Part shown: positions 12,190-21,779 of the stretch, piece after piece
How positions within the stretch are numbered: the first letter of the stretch is position 1
Layout: each line of letters begins with the position of its first letter
Translations under genes and position numbers: made by a program
The notes under the pieces: model-generated
The model's database searches: none
What the model was told of the DNA's origin: nothing
Seen by the model: only the letters and a program-made list of their open reading frames with translations
Assembly: GCF_963082655.1 (NCBI RefSeq)
Contig: NC_081553.1
Coordinates: forward strand, 127,811,736-127,875,735
DNA from: Stomoxys calcitrans
Taxonomy: Eukaryota > Arthropoda > Insecta > Diptera > Muscidae
Direction: 5' to 3'
DNA length: 64,000 nt

Positions 12190-12261
12190 ATAGTCCGACG
12201 ACGAGGACGCCGAAGGCGACGACGACGACGCTTGTGACCCACTGCTGGTTATGTTCGCACA

Positions 12262-12777
12262 TCACCTAGCGACATAGCCAGTATGACTATACTCCCGTAG
12301 CGAAGTTAGGCCAGAGCAAGAACGGAAATGTACCCACTCCAAGCACCTGTTACACCTCACCGACACTGACCGATGATGAAGGCGGTTCTGGCAAACGGAA
12401 CAGAACCAGGGTCCGGGGTTCTTTTCAATCCCGGCACGGACCAAAAGCATACGGAGAAGGCACTCCGGGATGTGCCTCTCCCATGACGAAAAAAAGACGA
12501 ACACGTACACTGAGGCGGCAGCCCTTGCCGATGAAGATTCCATCGGGTCAATCCGGTGCGTACAACCGGCTGCCATGGGATTGTTTCTTATAGTAGTTCT
12601 CATAGCTTTCCGAGGGCGGGCTACTGGCCTAGCGCCCAACCGCATGGGTTTTGTGGGATTGCACAAGTGTCCATTGTTGTGGCGAGTTGGTTGTGCCAAG
12701 ATCCGACGCTCGCCTCCTGCCGCCCCTAACCTGGGAACAGACGCTGATGTTGGCCATTGGTTATTTAAAGGCGCCAA
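12262..12777 (-). pseudogene. LINE family L, N-terminal segment with 2A-like motif and cysteine finger
   Basis: 171-codon segment ending at an in-frame TGA (12262-12264). The first part is Arg/Pro-rich and basic. Residues about 109-119 read VRAGIEKNPGP, resembling the 2A ribosome-skipping signature (consensus D-x-E-x-N-P-G-P) but with Gly for Asp. Directly after NPGP comes a C-x2-C...C-x2-C...H-x-C cluster (CSVCQ, CNRCLEWVHF), a PHD/RING-like fold guess. The frame beyond the TGA continues without shift through Ser-rich sequence into the endonuclease (12189 and 12777 are in the same phase), so this and the next ORF were one protein. Confidence 0.75.
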
Positions 12778-12893
12778 TAACTCGCCTTTGTCATCTCGAG
12801 TATCATTGGCACTCAGTATTTAATTAAGAGTCAGTGCCACCTGATTCCCCACTGAGACTCTCCTCTCGATAAGCGCTGACTGCCCGCGGCCGC

Positions 12894-13305
12894 ATTTGCA
12901 GCTACTCCGCATAAAAACGGAGCTTTCCAGAAAAAGTAAAAATTTAAATCTAACGCACTTTTTCCTACGTAAAAAAAATAATAATAAAAAGCAAATTGTC
13001 AGAGAGACTCGAAAAAAAAGGACCTATAAATATGACTCAATAAAATCTATGGCAATAAAATACAGAAACAGTTACTTTAGCTGCGTAAAGAAGGGAAATA
13101 AAGAATTAAATTTCTTTTGAATGCTGAAGAAATTACAGTAACATAGTTTAAATTTTGCGGTAAGGAATTCCACAGACGTGAAACCAGATTATGGTAAGAT
13201 CTTTCAAGAATAGTACTATGGTAACGTTCAATAAGGATGTGGGGTTTCTGCTACTGTGAGAAAGTTGATAGTGTTAAACAGATAACAAGGCTGTCCATAT
13301 TAAAT
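12894..13305. other. AT-rich spacer between LINE copies
   Basis: A-rich sequence with no gene or repeat recognised. An 81-bp stretch rich in AAAAATAATAATAAA (about 12970-13020) may be the flank into which the LINE integrated. Confidence 0.4.
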
Positions 13306-13833
13306 GTTGTTGTTGTTGTAGTAGCAGTTTATTGTGTTCTATCTTTCGTCTGCTTGATTCTGTTGAGTGTCAAGACCCAGGAACTCTGCGACTAAGATGG
13401 GGTGCGTCCACAGGTATCTGGGTCTGAGTCGAGTGGGTCTGGGCGGGCAGTTGAACAGGTGACGTGTATCGTGCGGTCCTTGTTACAATCGGGACATACA
13501 TCTTGCACGTTGGCAGCAATCCTTGAGGCGGGTGCATCTGCCGGAACGTAATTGAGCAGAACTACTCTGGTTTGCCGGGGGAGGTCAATTTCTTCAGGGA
13601 ATGGGAGGCAGTCGTTCTCCAAGGAGTCCATTCACCCGGTAGCTATTTACCGCATCTGCTGCATGAATGTTGTCTAGACCTGCTTGATATAACACTTGAT
13701 CTAGAGGTTCTCTCTTGTAGCGCTGAACATCACGCTCTAGATCATGTAAATCTACCTTAAGGCTTCTGGGCGTTGGATATCTATCCACAAGATTTGATTT
13801 GTAGTTATATCTTCGCACTGGTAGGTACGACAT
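13306..13833 (-). mobile_element. Family L LINE, 3' fragment
   Basis: Minus-strand 3' end matching the C-terminal region and tail of the copy at 9005-9600: the same TTG units and AGCAGTTTATTGTGT end, then the CPDCN knuckle region and the YPTPRSLKVDLHDLER and QRYKREPLDQ segments. It is 5' truncated near 13833 and has several small deletions compared with its sister. Confidence 0.88.
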
Positions 13834-13925
13834 TTCCTCATTACTTACAGTAAAATTTTAATAAAATGGTTAATTTATCATCGAGATTTCTGTAGTGTTT
13901 CAAAAGTGAACGCCAAAAACATTGC

Positions 13926-14131
13926 AGTCGCGGACAATCAGCGATATCGAGTGGAGAGTTTTAGTCAGGGGCCGGACGGCACCGGCTCTTGCTTAAATAC
14001 TTATAGCCAGCGATACTCGATATAAGAAGGCGAGTTATTGGAACCTTTAAATAACCTGTGGACCGGAACGAGCTTACTCACATTTGGACTTTGACGGGGA
14101 TCGCTATCCGTACTATATAACAACAACAACC
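13926..14131 (+). mobile_element. Short internally deleted LINE derivative (family L 5' UTR joined to CAA tail)
   Basis: About 206 bp on the plus strand. The start GTCGCGGACAATCAGCG followed by ATCGAGTGGAGAG parallels the 5' end of the LINE at 12893-12840 (minus strand). The middle segment GGCGAGTTATTGG then CCTTTAAATAACC parallels the LINE 5' UTR near 12790-12750. It ends in AACAACAACAAC, the 3' tail of the family. It therefore joins the two ends of the LINE with the coding part missing. Confidence 0.6.
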
Positions 14132-14159
14132 GTTTACATACTACTCGAGGAATATTTTG

Positions 14160-14292
14160 AATGAAGAGAAGCCATGTGGTGTCGCCCTGCGGCTCGTCAT
14201 TCGGAGGTCCCCCATTATTGAGCCTAACTTAAGGCGAACGGCTCTCATTGGTATGTGAGAATTTTGTCCCATTTCCTTAATGGTGAGCAATT
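14160..14292 (+). mobile_element. tRNA-derived SINE, 3' half fragment
   Basis: Matches the tRNA-unrelated body of the SINE family (GTGTCGCCCTGCGGC, GTATGTGAGAATTTTG, TTCCTTA) without the tRNA head. It ends within about five bases of the stop codon of the neighbouring minus-strand JmjC gene, so it probably supplies that gene's 3' UTR. Confidence 0.75.
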
Positions 14293-14296
14293 GTTC

Positions 14297-15631
14297 TCAT
14301 TCTTTGGTTTTATTTTTTATATATCGTCTGCAAAATTCTTCTTTAATCGTTTGTACAATATAAGGACTACATATACTATTGATTAATATATCCTCGCTAT
14401 TCCTCAAGGTCGTAGCAACAGCTCCTTCGTTAATTTTCTCAGAATTGCAGCGTGTACAATTTCGTTTCAGATACATTTCCCAATCATCATCTGCCATCAA
14501 TGATACTTCGCATATATTTCCAAAACTCTTAATTAATGAAATTAAATTATTTTCATCTATATAATGATATTGGTGAACGGAGGATGTTTTTTTAGCAGCA
14601 TGTTCGTACACATTGTTCTTTTGCTCTAATAAGTATTCCAAGATATTAAATAGTTCGTCATCTGATGTATTGCTATTTAGCTAAGAAATATAGGGGTATT
14701 AATAATTTGGACCTTATATGTTCCCCTTCAATGGGGCCTACCTGATTGGGGTTCATTAGGTAGTGTCTCGTAGTGGAGTCTTTGTTAGCGATCATTTTGT
14801 CCATAAAATACTTAACAATACATTCCTCAATTTGATTGTCAACATCGCAGCTTAATGGTATCCATGCATTAACACTTAATGATGTCTCCAAGGCCTCAAC
14901 GAAGTGCCACCAATGCCTTGGCACTATTAATACATCATTGGGTTCAAGTACATAGTGATAACATTGGCCGCTTAACTTTGACAGTTTTATCACGTCCATT
15001 GCAGTTGGTGCATAGAAGTTTTCTAAGCAGTAAACACTTGATTCTTCATATGGAATACGAGTGGTTGTTAAACCTGATGTACCAGGGGGGAAGAGTAACC
15101 AAGACTTTCTGGAAAAGGGCTAAGTATAGGCTGAAAACTCTGATCGTCTTTTCTTTACCTTCCGAATATTTGAACGACTACATTACTGCCGTATGTATCA
15201 TAGTGGCAGGGTGTATTTGCTCCCTTAGAACTAAGCCAAAAGGTACATTCATCGTTGACATTGGGAAAACCAAAACAGCCAAAATCGACCCCAGTGGTTG
15301 ATTCAACTGGAAGCTCATTTCTACGCTTGTAATTCAATCCAGACCAGGTGCTGCAGTCTTCGTTATTGCTGTACAAATTTAAAAATTCCATGGCAGACAT
15401 TCTTTCCATTGTACGTTTCCGCTCCCACTGAGGTTCGTTCAATTCGTTTTTAACGGGCATCTTTTCGAATTGCGGCTTCTCTTTGCTGTAACTATCATAC
15501 TTGGCGCACCACTTACTAAGCCCATCTTTGAAGCATGACCATTGACAGTTGAACTTTTTCAGTATCAAAGGTTTCCTTGCGTTAAGTATAATTTCTCTTA
15601 GTTGAAAGGGTGTAATATTTTCGGAACCCAT
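14297..15631 (-). CDS. HSPBAP1: JmjC-domain protein, HSPB1-associated protein 1 (HSPBAP1) family
   Basis: Putative Fe(II)/2-oxoglutarate oxygenase with a cupin-like JmjC fold; the substrate is not known from the sequence. Three exons on the minus strand: 15631-15159, 15108-14742 and 14680-14297, with introns of 50 and 61 bp, all GT/AG and in frame, giving 407 residues (human HSPBAP1 is about 490). The start ATG is 15629-15631, the first Met of the exon, and matches the family's N-terminus (PFQLREIILNARKPLILK). Iron ligands are visible as His143 and Asp145 (TPCHYDTYG) and His226 (VPRHWWHFVE). The family hallmarks GRKSWLLFPP and TRIPYEESSVY span the first splice junction. The C-terminal third is helical and poorly conserved. 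The gene stands alone between LINE/SINE debris and a tandem repeat block. An AATAAA occurs inside the last codons, and a SINE remnant starts almost at the stop, suggesting a very short or SINE-derived 3' UTR. Confidence 0.93.
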
Positions 15632-16089
15632 CGAACACTATTTATTAAAATCTGAATAAAAACAATCTTTAAAACCTGCGTGAATATAGTGACGTCGCTA
15701 ACTTTCGATAACAAACATTTTTCTAATTTCACAGGGTGACACAAAGTGTCAAAAAATCAGAAAGTACGAAAATTATCAACCATTTTCTGTCTCCAGCGAC
15801 GGCAGAAAATTATGATTTTAGCAATTGAGCACAATGATTTTAGCCAATAACTTCCATCCTGGAGGCCATGGCGAAACAATTAAAGGTGGTATAATTTGTT
15901 AACAACTACAAATGATATAATGCAATCCGCCATCTCGCCATCAAGATGTCATTTCGAAATTGGCATTGTTTTCAACACAACCAAAGAAATTTGCCCTAGT
16001 TTGCGTACGTGTGCCAATTTAACGAGAGAAAGAGAAACTCAAACAAAGAGAACGGGTGTTTTCAGCAGCTCGCGTGAAAACAGCCGGAA
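15632..16089. promoter_or_regulatory. 5' flank and presumed promoter region of the HSPBAP1-like gene
   Basis: No ORF or repeat was recognised. AT-rich, with the gene's 5' UTR expected in the first tens of bases right of 15631. I could not identify a TATA box or initiator with confidence, so the promoter role is inferred only from position. Confidence 0.3.
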
Positions 16090-16735
16090 ACCTTACCTGG
16101 AGGCCAGAAAAAGCCTTTGTACACAATGATATTAACGTAATTTGATGAGGAATATTATACCAGCAATTTGGTGTATAAATTGAGTCCGGGACACGCCAAG
16201 TCCTGAAAAAAGTTTGCCCGATTCCATTTTGACATGTCAAAACACTATTTTCAGTCTGGAGGCCAGGAATGGTCTTCATTAAAAAAGTGCGAATGCCATC
16301 AAAGAGGAGGTTATTACCATCAATTTGGCGTATCACACTTGGCTGGAATCAGTTTTCCCTGAACAAAGTTTTCAGATTTCTGGACACTGATTTTAGCCAA
16401 GCGTCCAGGAATGGACTTTGTTCAATAAAGTGCGAATGCTCCATCAAAGAGGAGGTCATAACCGTCAATTTGACGTATCACACTTGGCGGGAATCAGTTT
16501 TTCCTTGAACAAAGTTTCCAGATTTCTGTTCAGAAATGGAGGACAGGACGCTGATTCCAGCCAGCATTCAGGAATGGACTTTGTTCAAAAAAATGCGAAT
16601 GCCACATCAAAGAGAAGGTCATTACCTTCTGTTTGACGTACCACACTTGGCTGGAATCAGTTTTTCCTTGAACAAAGTTTTCATATTTCTGTTTCGAAGC
16701 TGGAGGGCAGAACACAAAGTTCTGTCTGGAGGACT
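16090..16735 (+). repeat. Tandem repeat, about three to four diverged units of about 145-160 bp
   Basis: Units start with AGGAATGGACTTTGTTCA or a close variant at about 16265, 16410 and 16569, each followed by GCGAATGC, CATCAAAGAG, a GACGTATCACACTTGGC-like block and TGAACAAAGTTTTCA. A more diverged unit precedes them from about 16090 (CTGGAGGCCAG). The open frames inside (up to 105 codons) simply follow the repeat and are not credible genes. Confidence 0.8.
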
Positions 16736-16949
16736 CTTATTTTTTTATTGAACATATAAAAACCATTCACTACATAAAGTAGTCCCGCACAAGGAAGCAT
16801 TATTGGGACAAGTTGGCAAATATTGTTATACAATTTTCAAAAAAGTTTAATCGTGAAAAATGTTTAAGTTCATTGCAAAGTTGGACTGGATAGATTGTTA
16901 TCGTTATCATGTAATAACAGTCGAAAACACGTGTTTCGTACTGCAAATG
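16736..16949. other. Spacer, nothing recognised
   Basis: AT-rich sequence between the tandem repeat and a SINE; no gene, no repeat identified. Confidence 0.4.
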
Positions 16950-17272
16950 CAAATTTGGCCATGCACATTCCATTAAGAAACTGAGGCAAACTTCTCACAT
17001 ATCATTGAGTGCTGTCCGTTTCAAATTTGAGCTCAAAGATAAGGGTCCTCCTTTTTATAGCCGAGTCCGAACGGCGTGGCGCAGTGCGACACTTTTTTGT
17101 GGAGAAGTTTTTACAAGGCGGCTATACTAAACGGTACAGTACCTCACAAATGTTGCCAGCATTAGGAGGCGATAACCACAGCGGACAAATGTTTGCATGT
17201 TCTCGCCAGGACTCGAACTCAGGCGTTCGCGTCAAAGGCGGACATGCTAACCTCTGCGCTACCGTGATCTCC
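16950..17272 (-). mobile_element. tRNA-derived SINE
   Basis: Minus-strand copy. The tRNA-like head is at the right (rightmost GAGATCACGGTAGCGCAGAGG on the minus strand; B box as GAGTTCGAGTCC near 17215), and the body with CTTCTCACATATCA is at the left. Diverged from the copy at 3266. Confidence 0.88.
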
Positions 17273-17303
17273 ACTGTACTGTACCACTATGCACTGTATT
17301 GTA

Positions 17304-17440
17304 AAGGGTGATTTTTTAGCTATTATCTTTTTGGAAACAGCTCACACTCGTTTCGTGTTTTGTTTCACTGTCAAACATCTTCAGTTTGGTCTACAATTTA
17401 ACCATGAATCGTTTTACAAACGAACAGCGTTTGGCCGTGC
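17304..17440 (+). mobile_element. Mariner-like element, 5' fragment
   Basis: Starts after TA (17302-17303) with the terminal repeat AAGGGTGATTTTTTAGC. The transposase start MNRFTNEQR begins at about 17404. The element is cut after about 15 codons where it joins LINE sequence. Same family as 44204-44506, 50037-50930 and 57166-57772. Confidence 0.85.
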
Positions 17441-18775
17441 TGTTCTAAACCTAATGAAGCGATGGTCTGAGAAGGAATGCTCCATGGAGACCCTCCAATC
17501 CTGAACTTCATCGATTAGATTTTCCGAACATATTGTCCTATTAGCAAAGGTAGCGGTGTTACCAATATTAAATGTTATTAGGTCGTTAGTATTCAAGAAT
17601 TATGCCAGTGCTTGACCACGCTTATTAATGTTGGTACTACCCCACGAAATATGGTGAGAGTTCGCATCGCACTCTATTAGTACCCCATTTTCTGTCCGTT
17701 TTGCTTTTCTCACCAACCGTTGCAGCTCCGACATAGGTGGCGGTGTCGGAGAGTCAAAAGGCAGATAAAGTGATGCCAGGTATGATCCACCGTCTCCCTG
17801 TCTCATCTTTGTTGTATCCAATATTGACAACTCTGGGAAAAGTACATAATTTATTGGGTTGCCCAAAAAGTAATTGCGGATTTTTTAAAAGAAAGTAAAT
17901 GCATTTTTAATAAATCTTAGAATGAACTTTAATCAAATATACTTTTTTTACACTTTTTTTCTAAAGCAAGCTAAAAGTGGCAGCTGATAACTGACAGAAG
18001 AAAGAATGCAATTACAGAGTCTCGTTCCGGTGGAGGTTATCTGGATTACCTCCTCCATTAGTGGGGCTTCTTGGAAGTGGGTAATGGTTTCATCGTCTGC
18101 TCCCTGTTCCTTAGGCTGCATTGAGTATTAGGATCTTTGCATATCTTAGTCTTCCGAATCCTGAGAAAGTCGGTAATGGTTCCATCATCGGATCCCTGTT
18201 CTCTAGGCTGTATTTAGTTTACCGTCCCAGCACTGCCTGATGTTCCAATATTAGGATCTTTGCATATACTGGTCTTCCAAATCTTGAGTAAATGAGCTTC
18301 TTGGGAGTGGGTTGTGGTCTCATCGCTGGCTCCCTGTGCATTAGGCGGCACTGAGTTTTCTGTCACTGCACTGACTGATGTTTCAGCATTGGGATCTTTA
18401 TCCATCCTAGTCTTCCTAATCTCGAGAAAGTCGTTGCTGGTACCGTCATCTCTCTCGCCCCTGCACTGCCTCATGTTTCGGTATTAGGATCTTTGCTTAT
18501 CCTAGTCTTCCCAATAATGAGAAAGTCGGTTTCATTGACACTGTCGCTGTCTGAATCCGAGTTGGAAAGGCCACCTTTACTTAAAGGCTGGGGACGAACT
18601 GTGCATACCTCTTGTTTTAACCTCTCTTCCTCATTAATTAGTCTGACGACTAGTTGTGCGCTTGAAGCATTACTCTCGACTACAGGTGCCAAGGCACCCA
18701 CACCTAAAGGAGGGGAGGAAATCATGCTGCGGTCTGACGCCACCACAGCAGCTGTTGGGTCATTGGAGTTCATTT
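17441..18775 (-). mobile_element. I-like LINE remnant: ORF1 with internal repeats plus endonuclease fragment
   Basis: On the minus strand, an ORF1-like segment starts MNSNDPTAAVV (18773). It becomes acidic/Ser-rich and then repeats a motif of the form DFLxIxKTRxxKDPNxxT at least three times (about 18520-18120). Frames are broken near 18474 and beyond. After an inserted mariner end (17857-18023) come endonuclease pieces: LIECDANSHHISWGSTN (about 17680-17630) and [17 protein letters not shown] (about 17495-17445). The last segment matches the start of the LINE at 34010, so both belong to one family. Dead copy. Confidence 0.75.
17857..18023 (+). mobile_element. Half of a mariner-type MITE (TTGGGTTGCCCAAAAAG terminus)
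   Basis: Begins TTGGGTTGCCCAAAAAG and runs on like the left two thirds of the complete 237-bp element at 29575-29811, ending at AATTACAGAGTC. The right terminal repeat is missing. It interrupts the LINE remnant. Confidence 0.85.
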
Positions 18776-19090
18776 TGAGTCTCCGCCAAAAAGGCTTTAA
18801 AATTTTTTCGTAATAGGCAGTACCTATTCTCAGTTACGGATATTTTTCTTTGAGGAGCGAAATAAAAACATGTCCGCTCCACTCAACGGCTACTTAATCA
18901 TTCTTTTAAGACTTAAAAAACAAAAAACTAGGGCGAACGATTTCTAAATTTTTTTCACTTAAAGGCTGATACTATTTACTTTCTTTTTTGTGGAAAAGTT
19001 TCCGAATATCGTTCTTTCGGTGGATCGACAAGGTTACCACATTAAATTTTTTTGGGTTTCTTTGCTCAAAATGTGCCATTTACATATAAA
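18776..19090. other. Spacer, nothing recognised
   Basis: AT-rich, no gene or repeat identified. Confidence 0.4.
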
Positions 19091-19845
19091 AACAAGTAAG
19101 AACGCGCTTAGTTCGGCCGCTCCGAATTTAAAATACCCTCCACCGTGGATCGCATTTGTAGAGTTCTATGAGCGGTATTTCTTTTTAGGCAAGCATAAGA
19201 ACTATTATGCTATTGGAGCTATATCAAGTTATAGTCCGATTCGGACCATAAATGAATGCTAAACATTGTAGAAGTCATTGTGTAATATTTCGGTTCATTC
19301 GAATAAGAATTGTAGGGGCTCAAGAAGTAAAATCTGGAGAACGGTTTACATGGGAGTTGTATCAAGCTATTGATCGATTCAGACCATATTGGACACGTAT
19401 GTTGAAGGTCACCGTAGAAGCCGTTGTACAAAATTTAAACCAAGTTGGATAATTACTTCACACTGTAGAGGCTCAAGAAGTCAAGATCCCAGATTGGTTT
19501 ATATGGCAGCTATATCAGGTTATGTACCGATTAGCGCTCAACTAGGCACATTGTTGGAAGTGATACCAAAACGCTACGTGCAAAATTCCAGTCAAATCGG
19601 AAGAGAATTGCGCCCTCTAGAGGCTCAAGAAGTCAAGACCCCAGATCGGTTTATATGGCAGTTATATCAAAACATGGAAAAGTATTTGTGCAAAAATTTC
19701 AAGTGCTTAGCTTTACTTCTTCGAAAGTAATGTGCTTTCGACAGACATGGCTGGATCGACTTAAAATGTCATCACGATCAAGAATATATACACTTAGTCT
19801 TAGGCGCATATTTCGAGGTGTTACAAACAGAATGACGAAATAAGA
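19091..19845 (-). mobile_element. Tandem-module element, type A (mini-me/Helentron-like)
   Basis: Starts with the conserved terminus AACAAGTAAGAACGCGCTTA, a GTTCGGCC half-palindrome and TACCCTCCACCGTGGATCGC. It continues with AT-rich modules containing TATATGGCAGCTATATCA and CAAGAAGTCAAGACC, and ends at the TTTCGAGGTGTTACAAACAG block. The distal TATACCC hairpin end is missing. Open frames inside track the modules and are not genes. Confidence 0.8.
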
Positions 19846-20342
19846 CAGTTCGTGACCTTACCGTCATGGTTGTTATTGCCATTATACAATATATGTAAGT
19901 GGAAAGTTATTTTAAAGACTCACTGGTGCTACATCCCGGCAAATTCATGTAAACACACCCGGGCAGATTTTTGGAAAACCACGGAGGGCTCATGTACCTT
20001 TAGCCCAAAAAAACGGACCTCAAATTCGTGAATAGAAGATTTGCATATTTTCAATGTATAAAATTAATTTTATAATTGATCCAATTAAAAATTTATTGGA
20101 AATTTCAATCATTATTTTAATTGCATGAAAAAAAATTTTCAATAATTTTTATTTTGTTAATTGGATCCATTAAAAATTAAATGGAAAGATCAAATTTAAA
20201 TCATTGTTTTAATTGAATATGCAATTTTTTCATTGAAAACATTTTCAACCACCTTTTTCAAAAACTGTGAATCAAATTCTTATTATCACCCACATTCATT
20301 TTTAATTAAAAAATTAATTGGATCAATTAATTTGGACTTTTA
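19846..20342. other. AT-rich spacer
   Basis: Runs of AATTG/TTAATTGGATC-like repeats, including several imperfect copies of ATTGGATCAATTAA around 20080-20340. No gene. Confidence 0.45.
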
Positions 20343-21779
20343 TTTTTATACCCACCACCGAAGGATGGGGGTGAATTCATTTTGTCATTCCGTTTGCAAC
20401 ACATCGAAATATCCATTCCCGACCCTATTAAGTATATATATTCTTGATAAGCGTAAAAATCTAAGACGATCTAAACATGTCCGCCCGTCTGTCCGCCTGT
20501 CTGTTGAAATCACGCTACAGTCTTTAAAAATAGAGATATTGAGCTGAAGTTTTGAACCAAATCTTTTTTGTCCATAAGCAGGTTAAGTTTGAAGATGGCC
20601 TATATCGGACTATAACTTGATGTAGTCCCCATATAGACCGACCCGCCTATTTAGGGTCTTATCCCCATAAAAGCCACATTTAGTATACAATTTTGCTGAA
20701 ATTTGGGACAGTGAGTTATATTAGGCCAGTCAACATCCCAATTCAATTTGGCCCAGATCGGTTCAGATTTGGATATACCTGTCATATAGACCGATCTCTC
20801 GATTTAAGGTTTTGGGCCCATAAAAGCCACATTTATTATCCGATTTTGCTGAAATTCGGGACAGTGAGTTATGTTAGGCAAGGTCGACATCACACCTCAA
20901 TTTGTCCCAGATCGGTTCAGATTTGGATATAGCTGTCATATAGACCGATCTCTCGATTTAAGGTTTTGGGCCCATAAAAGGCGAATTTATTGTCCGATGT
21001 CGCCGAAATTTGAGACAGTGAGTTTAGTTAGGGTCCTCGACATCTCTCTGCAATATGGCACAGATCGGTCAAGATTTGGATATAGCTGCCATATAGATCG
21101 ATCTCTCGATTTAAGGTTTTGGGCCCATAAAAGGTGCATTTATTGTCCGATTTTGCCGAAATTTGGGACAGTGAGTTAAGTTAGGGCATTTGAAATCTCT
21201 CTGCAATGTGGCATAGATCGGCCCAGATTTGGATATAGCTGCCAGATAGACCGATCTCTCGATTTAAGATTTTAGACCCATAAAAGGCGCATTTATTGTG
21301 CGATTTCGCCGAAATTTGGGACAGTGAGTTGTGTTAGGCTCTTCAATAACTTTCTGCAATTTGGCCCAGATCGGTTCAGACTTGGATATAGCTGCCATAT
21401 AGACCGATCGCTCGATTTAAAGTCTTGGTCCCATAAGAAGCACGTTTATAATCCGATTTCGCTGAAATTTGAAGCATTGACTTATGTATAGGGTTTTCAA
21501 CATCCGTGTCCTATATGGTTCAGATCAGTCTTTTGGATATGGCTACCATAAAAACCAATATTTTGTTCTACAAAATTGAACAATCACTTTTACTTATTAG
21601 ATTTCTTAATATCCGAGTCGAATTTGGTCCAAATCGGACCTTATTCCGATAAAGCTGCTATGGGGGCATAAATTGTGCATTTTTCACCGGATTATGACGA
21701 AAGGTGGTTTACATATATACCCGAGGTGGTGGGTATCCAAAGTTCGGCCCGGCCGAACTTAACGCCTTTTTACTTGTTT
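20343..21779 (+). mobile_element. Tandem-module element, type B, complete
   Basis: Both ends are present. The left end is TTTTATACCCACCACCGAAG; the right end is GAGGTGGTGGGTATCC, then the palindrome AAGTTCGGCCCGGCCGAACTT and a T-rich TTTTTACTTGTTT. After the left end come TTGCAACACATCGAAATAT, TATATATATTCTTGAT and a GTCY tract (about 20480-20503). Five regular modules then follow, marked by CCGATCTCTCGATTTAAGG-like blocks at about 20791, 20945, 21098, 21251 and 21403, a period of 152-154 bp. The order (TA)n then (GTCY)n is that of dipteran mini-me elements; the terminal hairpin is Helentron-like. Confidence 0.85.

Larger units (their letters stand above)
9005..12893 (-). mobile_element. Family L LINE, near-complete copy
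   Basis: About 3.9 kb non-LTR element on the minus strand. The 5' UTR starts near 12893 (GC-rich, with a CGGCCGCGGGCAG block). One long frame then runs from about 12777 to about 10050 and continues after a one-base frameshift to 9032, and the 3' end is a run of TTG units on the plus strand (9008-9016). Domain order is a basic N-terminal segment, a 2A-like NPGP motif, a cysteine-rich finger, an AP-type endonuclease, reverse transcriptase, and a C-terminal CPDC...H...C knuckle. No RNase H was seen. Only two lesions break the frame (TGA at 12262-12264 and a frameshift near 10050), so this insertion is young compared with the copies at 1-2330 and 13306-13833. Clade not assigned. Confidence 0.92.

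Noticed and set aside
20693..21179. Overlapping open frames of 79-102 codons with repeated [19 protein letters not shown] peptides
   Set aside because: They are translations of the 153-bp modules; the peptide repeat is a by-product of the DNA repeat and recurs in other frames and copies (for example 41959-42165 on the minus strand).
20791..21425. CRISPR-like regular spacing
   Set aside because: Units of 153 bp are repeated along their whole length with no short direct repeat plus unique spacer pattern, in an insect nuclear context.
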